Part shown: positions 24,548 to 31,507 of the stretch, piece by piece
Layout: every line of letters begins with the position of its first letter
How positions within the stretch are numbered: the first letter of the stretch is position 1
Assembly: GCF_003385115.1 (NCBI RefSeq)
Contig: NZ_QUNI01000012.1
Coordinates: 1 to 64,000, forward strand
Reading direction: 5' to 3'
Origin: Flavobacterium aquicola
GTDB lineage: Bacteria; Bacteroidota; Bacteroidia; Flavobacteriales; Flavobacteriaceae
Length of the DNA stretch: 64,000 nt
Notes under the pieces: generated by a model
Databases searched by the model: none
What the model was told of the DNA's origin: nothing
What the model saw: the letters and a program-made list of their open reading frames with translations, nothing else
Position numbers and translations under genes: made by a program

Positions 24548-25918
24548 ATGGCTTCAAAACCAAGCATTCCAAAAGGAACCAGAGATTTTTCACCTGCTGA
24601 GGTGGCAAAAAGACAATATATTATTCAAATTATCAAAAGCAATTTCGAGAAATTTGGATTTCAGCCTATAGAAACCCCTTCATTCGAAAACTCCGAAACC
24701 TTAATGGGCAAATACGGCGAAGAAGGCGACCGATTGATTTTTAAAATATTGAATTCGGGAGATTTTTTGGCAAAAGCCAATGAAGCACATTTGGAAGCTA
24801 AAGACAGTACGAAATTAACTTCAAGTATTTCCGAAAAAGCCTTACGTTACGATTTGACCGTTCCATTTGCGCGCTATGTAGTACAGCATCAAAATGAAAT
24901 CGAATTCCCTTTCAAAAGATACCAAATTCAGCCTGTCTGGCGTGCCGACCGCCCGCAGAAAGGACGTTTTAGAGAATTTTTTCAATGTGATGCCGATGTC
25001 GTGGGGTCAAAATCCTTGTGGCAGGAAGTAGAATTGGTACAATTGTATGATTCGGTTTTTACGGCATTAGGATTAGCAGGAGTAACCATAAAAATCAATA
25101 ACCGAAAAATACTTTCCGGAATTGCCGAAGTCATTGGAGCATCTGATAAATTGATTGATTTTACCGTAGCTTTAGACAAACTTGACAAAATAGGCGAGGA
25201 CGGCGTAAAGAAAGAAATGATCGAAAAAGGAATTTCCGAGGAAGCAATCGTCAAAGTCCAGCCTTTATTTAATTTCACAGGAACCATCTCTGAGAAAATC
25301 GAAAAGCTTTCGGTTTTATTATCTTCTTCGGCCGAAGGAATGAAAGGGGTAGAAGAACTGCGTTTCATTTGTGACAACGTTTCAAATTTAGGATTATCTA
25401 CTGCCGGTTTAGACTTGGATGTCACTTTAGCAAGAGGATTAAACTATTATACAGGAGCCATTTTTGAAGTAGCCGCTCCAAAAACCGTTGCGATGGGATC
25501 CATTGGCGGCGGCGGACGTTACGATGATCTGACGGGTATTTTTGGATTAAAAAATATGAGCGGCGTGGGGATTTCTTTTGGACTCGACCGAATTTATCTG
25601 GTTATCGAAGAACTAGGCCTGTTCCCAGAAGCAGTAACTTCTACATCCAAAGCATTGTTTATTAACTACGGTGAAAAAGAAGCTTTCTATTCGATGAAAG
25701 CCATCAAAGAACTGCGCGCTTCAGGAATTAAGGTAGAATTGTATCCTGACAATACCAAAGTTGCTAAACAATTCCAGCATGCTGATAAACGATTTATTCC
25801 TTATGCCGTAATTGTAGGCGAGGAAGAAATAAATAACAATCAATTTAGCTTGAAAGACTTGGTTTCTGGAGAACAGAAAAAAGTCAGTTTAGAGGAGCTG
25901 ACAGCGATTTTAAAATAA
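24548..25918 (+). CDS. hisS: Histidyl-tRNA synthetase
   Basis: A 456-residue class II synthetase that charges tRNA-His. Motif 1 region PKGTRDFSPAEVAKR opens the protein, YDLTVPFARYV lies near 97-107, motif 2 is the RYQIQPVWRADRPQKGRFREFFQCD block, the histidine-A box is RGLNYYTGAIFEV near 296, and motif 3 is GIGGGGRYDDL-like (SIGGGGRYDDLTG) with GISFGLDRI. An anticodon-binding domain ends the protein. Length and motifs are normal. Confidence 0.97.
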   Translation: MASKPSIPKGTRDFSPAEVAKRQYIIQIIKSNFEKFGFQPIETPSFENSETLMGKYGEEGDRLIFKILNSGDFLAKANEAHLEAKDSTKLTSSISEKALRYDLTVPFARYVVQHQNEIEFPFKRYQIQPVWRADRPQKGRFREFFQCDADVVGSKSLWQEVELVQLYDSVFTALGLAGVTIKINNRKILSGIAEVIGASDKLIDFTVALDKLDKIGEDGVKKEMIEKGISEEAIVKVQPLFNFTGTISEKIEKLSVLLSSSAEGMKGVEELRFICDNVSNLGLSTAGLDLDVTLARGLNYYTGAIFEVAAPKTVAMGSIGGGGRYDDLTGIFGLKNMSGVGISFGLDRIYLVIEELGLFPEAVTSTSKALFINYGEKEAFYSMKAIKELRASGIKVELYPDNTKVAKQFQHADKRFIPYAVIVGEEEINNNQFSLKDLVSGEQKKVSLEELTAILK

Positions 25919-25935
25919 CAAAAAATAAAAACCAT

Positions 25936-25983
25936 AAAAAAGTGATTGTCGAATAGGTCATTCTATTCTTCAATCGCTTTTTT
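25936..25983. terminator. Bidirectional terminator between hisS and the HTH gene
   Basis: A long imperfect inverted repeat: AAAAAAG..GATTG..GAATAG on the left and CTATTC..CAATC..CTTTTTT on the right. The T-run follows for hisS, and A-rich DNA serves the minus-strand HTH gene (stop at 26029). Confidence 0.8.
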
Positions 25984-26028
25984 GCTGAGGTGTCTGCAGC
26001 AGTTAATTTTCTGTTGTAGTCTGAGAAA

Positions 26029-26379
26029 TTATTTTAGCAGATCCTTGTATATTTTATTCTCCAGTTTTAGTGCATTTACTTCTTCCTGCAGTGCTTTCAA
26101 TTCTGTTTCGAGAGCAGTTTCTCTGGGAGTTGTATAAGCAATTGGTAAGTGCGAAGCCAGATCGGCAAGGAGATTGCGGTTTACAGCCACCGAGATTTTC
26201 CACAGAATACCAAATTGAAGCGATTCCTGCGCCATGTATTTAGTAGCGGTACTATCTGCAATGTTCAATTGTCGGGCTACTTCGGCTCTGTTGACACCTT
26301 TGGCAGCAAAATACTTTCTTAAAAACTGACCAATGTGCGGATAAGGAACTGCCCCTTGGGTTTGATATTTTTGTGCCAT
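26029..26379 (-). CDS. Small HTH protein with C-terminal coiled coil
   Basis: A 116-residue protein. Residues about 15-75 form a helix-turn-helix of XRE-like appearance (VNRAEVARQLNIADSTATKYM) followed by a helical region (WKISVAVNRNLLADLASHLP). Residues 85-116 are a regular heptad coiled coil (ALETELKALQEEVNALKLENKIYKDLLK), so it is likely a DNA-binding dimer. An exact -7 box lies at 26407-26414. About 106 bases further upstream starts a 10-copy, 21-bp dyad array, which is an obvious candidate target. I do not recognise a characterised homologue; the role could be transcriptional, partition-like or nucleoid-organising. Confidence 0.85.
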   Translation of the reverse strand: MAQKYQTQGAVPYPHIGQFLRKYFAAKGVNRAEVARQLNIADSTATKYMAQESLQFGILWKISVAVNRNLLADLASHLPIAYTTPRETALETELKALQEEVNALKLENKIYKDLLK

Positions 26380-26406
26380 TGTTTATATAATGTTTTGTGA
26401 TGGTTT

Positions 26407-26414
26407 CAAATGTA
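26407..26414 (-). promoter_or_regulatory. Bacteroidota -7 element for the HTH gene
   Basis: Minus strand reads TACATTTG, an exact TAnnTTTG, 28 bases before the ATG at 26379. The 21-bp array lies beyond it, upstream of the promoter. Confidence 0.5.
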
Positions 26415-26519
26415 GCAATAAAAATAATGATTCATAAGATTTTACTTGTTTTTTAATAAGTAAGCCAAGCCAGACTTCTACTACAGCAAAAATAAAAGCA
26501 GGGAATAACAGCTTTATAA

Positions 26520-26729
26520 TAAGCCAGCGTAGCTTTATACTAAGTGAACTTAGTCTAATGATAAGAAAACGTAGTCTAATACTAAGTCGACGTAGCTTTA
26601 TGCTAAGTTATCGTAGTCTTGTGCTAAGTAAACGTAGCTTAATACTAAGTAAACGTAGTCTTTCGCTAAGTTAACTTAGCTTAATGGTAAGAAGACGTAG
26701 CCTTATGATAAGCAGACTTAGTATAAGTG
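26520..26729. repeat. Array of ten 21-bp tandem dyad repeats
   Basis: Ten contiguous units start at 26520 and then at exact 21-base steps to 26709. All ten have TAAG at positions 1-4, C at 9, TAG at 11-13 and T at 16; position 10 is G or T. With the preceding base most units read CTAAG-N4-CKTAG, a dyad. Unit 2 (ACTAAGTGAACTTAGT) and unit 8 (GCTAAGTTAACTTAGC, a complete 16-bp palindrome) are the best. The other positions vary, so the core is under constraint while the rest drifts. The 21-bp period is two turns of B-DNA, placing every dyad on one helical face. No frame is open through the whole array. Confidence 0.93.
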
Positions 26730-26963
26730 AAAGCATGGCTTTCCAGGATAGCAAATGGTGTAACTTTCATTTTTATATGCACGATTATTTTTAGAAGTAG
26801 TTCGAAAAAAATGTAAGAGAATAAAAAAAGGTTTGTAAGTTTGGTGGTAATAGAAAAAACAAAATAAACTTTCGCATATTTGATTAATGTTGTGGCTGTG
26901 TCATTAATAGCGGATATTTGAGAGTTGGCAGAAATAAAACCAAAAATAACTAAAAAGAGAAAT
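26730..26963. other. Spacer between the array and the suppressor-of-fused gene
   Basis: No gene seen. Near its end GTTGTGG (26889-26895) resembles the right-hand end of an attC-like site (compare GTTGTGC at 27766) and may be the left boundary of the first gene cassette. The bases between 26730 and 26889 show no structure I can name. Confidence 0.4.
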
Positions 26964-27632
26964 ATGAGTTTTTTTAAAAAATTATTCGGTGGAAGAAATA
27001 AAGAAGTTGAATTGTCGACAAGAGAATTTACCGAAGAGGAATATAATATCGATTACGAATTAAAAGAACAAGGACTAGAAAGTGTATTAGGTAAAATGCA
27101 CGGAATCGTTGGACACGCAATAATACCATTTTCAATTGGAGGAGCTGTTGATATGTATTATTTCAAAAATCATATTAAAGGAACTGGATTTGCAACAATG
27201 GAGTTGTTAAATCCTGATGGATTTGGACCAAAACCTAACAGAATTGGAACTTATGAATTAGTTGGTTTTACAAAATTAGCTTATAACGATAGCGAAGAAA
27301 ACGAAACTGAATTTAATACAATCGAAAGACGCTTTTGTGGAATATTTACGACTATTGGAAATTATGCTTCACAAGCAATTTTAAATCCGAATGAAACAAT
27401 TGAAGTTCCAAATGGAACCGATGAAAATAATTGTCTGATTTTAGACAACTACAGACCTGACAACAAAGAATTCAAAATCGGGGAAAGAAACCATCATTTA
27501 TTGTTATGTTTAGAGGTTTTCAGAAGCGAAATGGAATTTGCTAGAAAAAATGGAAGTGGAAAATTAATCAATTTACTAAAAGAAAAAGGATTTTATCCCT
27601 ATAGTGATTTAGATAGAAACTCCGTTGTCTAA
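26964..27632 (+). CDS. Suppressor-of-fused (SUFU) domain protein
   Basis: A 222-residue protein from the ATG at 26964; a TTG at 26925 in frame would add 13 residues and is less likely. The C-terminal two thirds matches the SUFU-domain family: YELVGFTKLAYN, then a CGIFTTIGNYAS strand, LNPNETIEVPNG, and the closing HHLLLCLEVFRSEMEFARKNG with SGKLINLLKEKG. Bacterial members are often found with toxin immunity or contact-dependent systems, but the activity is not known. Base composition and the flanking attC-like sequences suggest a mobile gene cassette, so acquisition by transfer is likely. Confidence 0.82.
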   Translation: MSFFKKLFGGRNKEVELSTREFTEEEYNIDYELKEQGLESVLGKMHGIVGHAIIPFSIGGAVDMYYFKNHIKGTGFATMELLNPDGFGPKPNRIGTYELVGFTKLAYNDSEENETEFNTIERRFCGIFTTIGNYASQAILNPNETIEVPNGTDENNCLILDNYRPDNKEFKIGERNHHLLLCLEVFRSEMEFARKNGSGKLINLLKEKGFYPYSDLDRNSVV

Positions 27633-27639
27633 TTGGCAT

Positions 27640-27772
27640 CACATAACAGTTACTACAACGGATTTGGGCAATTGGCTTAATGTAAATATGGTTTTGTATT
27701 TGAAAGATTTGACAAATCCGAAGAATGGAATTAATTTAGTTCCAAACCCGCTGAATTACTAGAATGTTGTGC
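27640..27772. repeat. attC-like imperfect inverted repeat (first copy)
   Basis: About 133 bp. The left end CACATAAC and right end GTTGTGC are imperfect complements; inward, CGGATTTGG faces CCAAACCCG, and CGGATTTG (27659-27666) also pairs exactly with CAAATCCG (27713-27720). The block from CTACAACGGATTTGG to CAATTGGCTTAAT (27653-27686) recurs at 28467-28500 with three mismatches in 34 bases. Outer simple sites facing inner sites are the layout of integron attC sites, although the right box GTTGTGC departs from GTTRRRY at one base. Confidence 0.6.
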
Positions 27773-27804
27773 GTCATTTTGCCCAAACAGAACGTTTAAC
27801 TGAA

Positions 27805-27836
27805 TTTGCAGTATTAAATTATTTTATATAATTTTG
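27805..27836 (+). promoter_or_regulatory. Complete Bacteroidota promoter for the toxin-antitoxin pair
   Basis: TTTG (27805-27808), 20-base spacer, TAATTTTG (27829-27836), an exact -33/-7 promoter. Transcription would start around 27842, about 20 bases before the toxin ATG. The cassette therefore has its own promoter. Confidence 0.75.
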
Positions 27837-27861
27837 TATCCAAACGAATACACTTTAAAGA

Positions 27862-28161
27862 ATGTACTTTATTGAAAAAACGACGGAATTTGATAGGTGG
27901 TTCAAGAAACTGAATGATTTTAGAGCAAAAGCAAAAATTTTGTTCCGACTTCAAAAACTAGAAAAGGACGAACACTTTGGAGATTGCGAACCTGTTGGAG
28001 ATGGGATTAGAGAACTGAAAATCAACTACGCAAAAGGTTATAGAGTTTATTTCAAAGAAATTGATGGGAAAGTTATTATTCTACTTATTGGAGGAGATAA
28101 ATCTACTCAACAAAAAGACATCGAAAAAGCAAAAGAAATTTGGAAAAAATTAAAAAAATAG
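27862..28161 (+). CDS. Type II toxin, HigB/RelE superfamily (phage Gp49-like)
   Basis: A 99-residue protein of the RelE/ParE fold: TEFDRWFKKLNDFRAKAKILFRL at the N-terminus, the central GDGIRELKINYAKGYRVYF strand pair typical of Gp49-like HigB toxins, and a C-terminal KSTQQKDIEKAKEIW helix. Family members cleave mRNA on the ribosome. The antitoxin gene follows after three bases, in the reversed toxin-first order common to HigBA. It carries its own promoter and sits between attC-like sites, typical of stabilising cassettes. Confidence 0.92.
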   Translation: MYFIEKTTEFDRWFKKLNDFRAKAKILFRLQKLEKDEHFGDCEPVGDGIRELKINYAKGYRVYFKEIDGKVIILLIGGDKSTQQKDIEKAKEIWKKLKK

Positions 28162-28164
28162 AAA

Positions 28165-28449
28165 ATGGAAACATCAAAATTTGATATTGCAGATTATTTA
28201 GACTCCAACGAAATGATTGCTGAATATCTAAATACAGTTTTGGAAGAAGGTAATGATGCAGAAATTGTTACTGCAATCGGACATATTGCAAAAGCAATTG
28301 GTATGACCAAAATTGCAGAAGAAACTGGAATGAGCAGACCAAGTTTGTACAAAGCATTGTCTGAAGGAGCCAAACCACAATTTTCAACAATAATGAAAGT
28401 TTTGAAAGCAGTTGGAGGACAGATACATATAAACCCAATAACTACATAA
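28165..28449 (+). CDS. HigA-type antitoxin (addiction-module antidote protein)
   Basis: A 94-residue antitoxin. It has an N-terminal toxin-contacting segment (DIADYLDSNEMIAEYLNTVLEEG) and a helix-turn-helix (MTKIAEETGMSRPSLYKALSEGAKPQFSTIMKVLKAVG) as in the putative addiction module antidote family. It would neutralise the upstream toxin and repress their shared promoter. Three bases separate the genes. A second attC-like arm starts immediately after its stop. Confidence 0.93.
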   Translation: METSKFDIADYLDSNEMIAEYLNTVLEEGNDAEIVTAIGHIAKAIGMTKIAEETGMSRPSLYKALSEGAKPQFSTIMKVLKAVGGQIHINPITT

Positions 28450-28454
28450 AAACG

Positions 28455-28507
28455 AACGCACAACCGCTACAACGGATTTGGCCAATTGGCTTAATAGAAA
28501 GTTGTTT
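28455..28507. repeat. attC-like arm (second copy)
   Basis: GCACAAC near 28458-28464 is the exact reverse complement of GTTGTGC at the end of the first copy; then the shared 34-base block 28467-28500 (CTACAACGGATTTGGCC, CAATTGGCTTAAT) follows, ending in GTTGTTT (28501-28507). The long middle of the first copy is missing, so this is either a short site or a truncated one abutting the hydrolase gene. Confidence 0.6.
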
Positions 28508-28509
28508 TC

Positions 28510-29202
28510 TTATGGAAGAAATTTACAATGATCCAGCATCCAGGTATAGATTTTATCTTCTCTGAAATATCTTTCGACACTGCCATGATTGCCGCCTTTC
28601 ACGACTGTAAAAGTAAGGTTGGCATCGGGATTGCAGGTTTGAATGGCTTTGACCATCTTTTTGGATTGAGAAATCGGGACAATGTAATCCCTGTTTCCGT
28701 GAATAACCCACAGCGGAATTTTGCTTAAGTTGTAAGCATCTTTTGGATTTCCGCCTCCGCAGATGGCTACTGCGGCGGTTATTTTATCGGGATATTTGCC
28801 CGCAAAATCAAAGGTTCCGTAGCCTCCCAGACTCATCCCGCAAACATAAACCCTTGACAAATCGGTATTGTAATTGTTTTGAACATATTCCAGTAGCTGC
28901 AGCAGCTTGTCCGGATCCCAAGCACCGTGGGCTATCTGCGGAGCAATGACAATGGCAGGGATTTCTTTTCCTTTTTCGATCGCCCGTATAACACCGTATC
29001 GTTTCACCCGATTCAAATCAGTTCCTGAAAGGCTTTTTCCGTGCAAAAATAAGATGATTGGAGCTTTGTTATCCAGAACTTCCTGTTTGGGTAAATTAAT
29101 CCAGAATGGATAATCGGTTTGGTCAGTTATGGCTTTTAATTGTGCTTTGGCTGTAGTAATAGTGCAAAGAATAATCAGGTAAAATAGTATAGGGGAACGC
29201 AT
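28510..29202 (-). CDS. Exported alpha/beta hydrolase (esterase-like)
   Basis: A 230-residue protein with a signal peptide (residues 1-20, ending TTAKA) and an alpha/beta hydrolase fold: oxyanion strand IILFLHGKS, nucleophile elbow CGMSLGGYG (Ser in GMSLGG), acid in HGNRDYIVP, and base His in KGGNHGS. This layout fits secreted poly(3-hydroxybutyrate)-depolymerase-like or phospholipase/carboxylesterase enzymes of Bacteroidota. The substrate is not deducible. Its 3' end lies right against the attC-like arm, so it marks the chromosomal side of the cassette stretch. Confidence 0.9.
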   Translation of the reverse strand: MRSPILFYLIILCTITTAKAQLKAITDQTDYPFWINLPKQEVLDNKAPIILFLHGKSLSGTDLNRVKRYGVIRAIEKGKEIPAIVIAPQIAHGAWDPDKLLQLLEYVQNNYNTDLSRVYVCGMSLGGYGTFDFAGKYPDKITAAVAICGGGNPKDAYNLSKIPLWVIHGNRDYIVPISQSKKMVKAIQTCNPDANLTFTVVKGGNHGSVERYFREDKIYTWMLDHCKFLP

Positions 29203-29385
29203 TGTTGTTTTGTAATTATTTTGAAATGGGACCGCAAATTAACTTTTTAAAATTAAGTACGACCATTTTTTTAGATTTTAATGAATAAAAAAGATCTGTA
29301 ATTCTAAATGTTTTGCAGCCGGATGATTATTTTTTGTAAAAATTAAGAGCTCTTTTTATTATATTATTCGGGTGTTAAGGCGAAT

Positions 29386-29393
29386 TAATTTTG
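29386..29393 (+). promoter_or_regulatory. Bacteroidota -7 element for the sugar dehydrogenase gene
   Basis: TAATTTTG, an exact TAnnTTTG. Transcription would begin near 29400, downstream of the longest possible start at 29372, which supports the ATG at 29441. Confidence 0.5.
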
Positions 29394-29440
29394 AAAAACT
29401 ATCCATTAAAAACTATTTTATTATTTTTAATAAAAAAAAG

Positions 29441-30556
29441 ATGGATAGAATCACACTTTTGATCTGTGCGTTTATTTGTATGAACAGTCACGGACAGCAG
29501 GTAAAGCCGAATGATATTCCTCTTCAGGAAGAAGTAAAAAAATATACTTTTGAAACTGTCGCTGATGGTATTAATAATCCTTGGGGAATGGCTTTTTTAC
29601 CAGATGGCACAATGCTGGTTACAGAAAAAAGCGGTGTTGTATATCATATTAAAAACGGTGTAAAAACCGAAGTCAAAAATGTTCCTGCAGTTTACAGCCG
29701 AGGACAAGGAGGACTGCTCGACATCGTACTGCATCCTGATTATGCGAATAACGGCTGGATTTATATCACGTATTCTAATAAAGAAGGCGAGGGAAGCAAT
29801 ACTAAACTTATTCGTGCAAAACTCGAAAACGAGAGCCTGACGCAGATAGAATCGCTATATAAATGTGGACCAAATACCGCCAAAAGTCATCACTTTGGTT
29901 CGAGAATCGTTTTTGATAACGAGGGTTATTTATATTTTTCGGCTGGTGAAAGGGGAGAACATTTTGTAAATCCGCAGGATATTACCCGTGATAATGGAAA
30001 AATTTACCGACTGAATGATGATGGCAGTATTCCAAATGACAATCCTTTTGTGGGACAGCCCAAAGCTAAGGAAGCGATTTACTCCTATGGTCACCGCAAT
30101 CCACAGGGATTGGTAAAACATCCCGTGACTGGTGTTATCTGGGAGCACGAACATGGTCCGCAGGGCGGTGATGAAATTAATGTCATCAAGAAAGGGGCAA
30201 ATTATGGCTGGCCCGTTGTGACTTACGGTATCGATTATGATAATTCGATTATCAGTAAGGAAAAACAAAAAGAAGGCATCGAAGACCCGATATATTATTG
30301 GCTTCCATCCATTGCACCCAGCGGAATGACTTTTGTTACCGGCGATAAATACCCTGACTGGAAGGGAGCACTTCTTGTAGGATCGTTGAAATTTCAGTAT
30401 TTAGAAATACTTAAATTAGATGGATACAAAGTTATCAGCAGACAAAAAGCGGCGGTCAATATTGGCAGAATACGGAATGTGGCGCAAGGTCCAGACGGTT
30501 ACATTTACATAGGAGCAGAGGGAAAAGGAATCTTAAAAATTATACCAAATCCGTAA
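29441..30556 (+). CDS. PQQ-dependent sugar dehydrogenase (soluble GDH-like)
   Basis: A 371-residue exported protein from the ATG at 29441 (signal MDRITLLICAFICMNSHG; the frame extends upstream to 29372 but that part looks untranslated). It has the six-bladed propeller of the soluble glucose/sorbosone dehydrogenase family: NNPWGMAFLPDG, the LLDIVLHPDY blade, a SHHFGSRIVFD active-site segment, YGHRNPQGL and EHGPQGGDEINV with the catalytic/PQQ-binding residues, and a YGWP loop. It would oxidise an aldose in the periplasm and pass electrons to the cytochrome c encoded directly downstream. Confidence 0.92.
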   Translation: MDRITLLICAFICMNSHGQQVKPNDIPLQEEVKKYTFETVADGINNPWGMAFLPDGTMLVTEKSGVVYHIKNGVKTEVKNVPAVYSRGQGGLLDIVLHPDYANNGWIYITYSNKEGEGSNTKLIRAKLENESLTQIESLYKCGPNTAKSHHFGSRIVFDNEGYLYFSAGERGEHFVNPQDITRDNGKIYRLNDDGSIPNDNPFVGQPKAKEAIYSYGHRNPQGLVKHPVTGVIWEHEHGPQGGDEINVIKKGANYGWPVVTYGIDYDNSIISKEKQKEGIEDPIYYWLPSIAPSGMTFVTGDKYPDWKGALLVGSLKFQYLEILKLDGYKVISRQKAAVNIGRIRNVAQGPDGYIYIGAEGKGILKIIPNP

Positions 30557-30614
30557 GACATAAAGTTTAAAACTTGTGTTTTGAATGATAAAACGAATTA
30601 AAATAGATGCAGTG

Positions 30615-31070
30615 ATGAATAAAATAGATAATAGTAAAACAGCTCTTTTGGTACTGGCTGGGCTGTGTTTTTTAAATATGGCAGCTTTCGTTCCCAGTAT
30701 AGATGCCAAATATATTTCTATAACAGGACAGCAGACATCTTTGCAGGAAAGCATGGCTAGAGGAAAAGAGATTTATGCTGAATTTTGTATCCAATGCCAT
30801 TTGTCTTCAGGAAAAGGTAATGGCAGTAGTGTACCGCCGCTTGATGATTCTGATTGGCTGAAAAAGAAGAAAACCGAGAGTATTCATGCAGTGAAGTACG
30901 GGCAGACAGGAGAGATCACCGTTAATTTAAAAAAGTACAACGGTACCATGCCCCCGATGGGTTTGAGTAATGAAGAAGTCGCCGATGTGATGAATTATAT
31001 ACAGAATTCGTGGAGCAACAAACAAAGCAAAAGAATTACCCCAGAAGAAGCAGCATTAGTAAAACCTTAA
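30615..31070 (+). CDS. Exported class I c-type cytochrome
   Basis: A 151-residue protein from the ATG at 30615 (an upstream ATG at 30585 in frame would add ten residues). It has a signal/anchor helix at about 9-33, one haem site CIQCH within AEFCIQCHLSSGKG, and a distal Met ligand region NGTMPPMG near residue 116, the normal order for class I cytochromes. It follows the sugar dehydrogenase on the same strand within 60 bases and is the probable electron acceptor for it. Confidence 0.92.
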   Translation: MNKIDNSKTALLVLAGLCFLNMAAFVPSIDAKYISITGQQTSLQESMARGKEIYAEFCIQCHLSSGKGNGSSVPPLDDSDWLKKKKTESIHAVKYGQTGEITVNLKKYNGTMPPMGLSNEEVADVMNYIQNSWSNKQSKRITPEEAALVKP

Positions 31071-31135
31071 TTGAAGTAAGCAGATTATCCTCGGCATATT
31101 CTGAATGTGTTATTTCGTAATTTATTCCAATAAAA

Positions 31136-31172
31136 ATGCCCTTAAACTATTGATGTTTAAGGGTGTTTTTTT
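31136..31172 (+). terminator. Rho-independent terminator after the cytochrome gene
   Basis: GCCCTTAAAC (31138-31147) pairs with GTTTAAGGG(T)G (31155-31165), followed by eight or more T residues. It ends the dehydrogenase/cytochrome transcript. Confidence 0.85.
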
Positions 31173-31507
31173 TAAGCTGAAGATGACAAGATTCCTGTGT
31201 TTTTTACGGATGATTTAGATTTTTCTCCATTATCCTATTTGATTTTTGGAATACTCCAAAGACACAAAAATCGAAGAAATTGTTCTATTTGATAAAAAAA
31301 CAAGAACGTCTCTGATGTATTAAATAGATAATTATTTCATTAAATCTTTTGCAGAAAATATATCCAGCGCATATTTCTAGACGTGCAATATTGTCGGAAT
31401 TCTGCGGCATACGTTAAAGGGATTATAAGTCACCAAAAACAAAATTAAAACAGTGATTAATCGTCCTAATTTTGTAAAATATATTTCAATGTAAATTTCA
31501 AAATACT
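31173..31507. other. Gene-free spacer before the translesion cassette
   Basis: No convincing gene; one stretch (about 31180-31290) looks like a decayed coding remnant but I cannot name it. TAATTTTG at 31467-31474 is an exact -7 element 33 bases before the polymerase ATG, and GATTAATC (31455-31462), an 8-bp palindrome, overlaps where a repressor could sit. No LexA gene lies in the window. Confidence 0.45.
31467..31474 (+). promoter_or_regulatory. -7 element for the translesion polymerase cassette
   Basis: TAATTTTG, an exact TAnnTTTG, with the 8-bp palindrome GATTAATC just upstream between the -33 and -7 regions. A -33 TTTG is not evident, as expected for a regulated promoter. Confidence 0.45.

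Noticed and set aside
24982..25425. Minus-strand 147-codon frame within hisS
   Set aside because: Its sequence is the complement of hisS codons and it lacks any start signal or homology of its own.
26520..26729. CRISPR array
   Set aside because: The units are contiguous at 21 bases with no spacers and no cas genes nearby; variable bases are inside each unit, not between repeats.
29372..29440. Upstream start for the sugar dehydrogenase
   Set aside because: An exact -7 box at 29386-29393 lies downstream of that start, and the residues before 29441 contain no signal peptide.
31180..31290. Possible decayed gene before the polymerase cassette
   Set aside because: Stretches of codon-like sequence occur but no protein family could be named and stops interrupt all frames.
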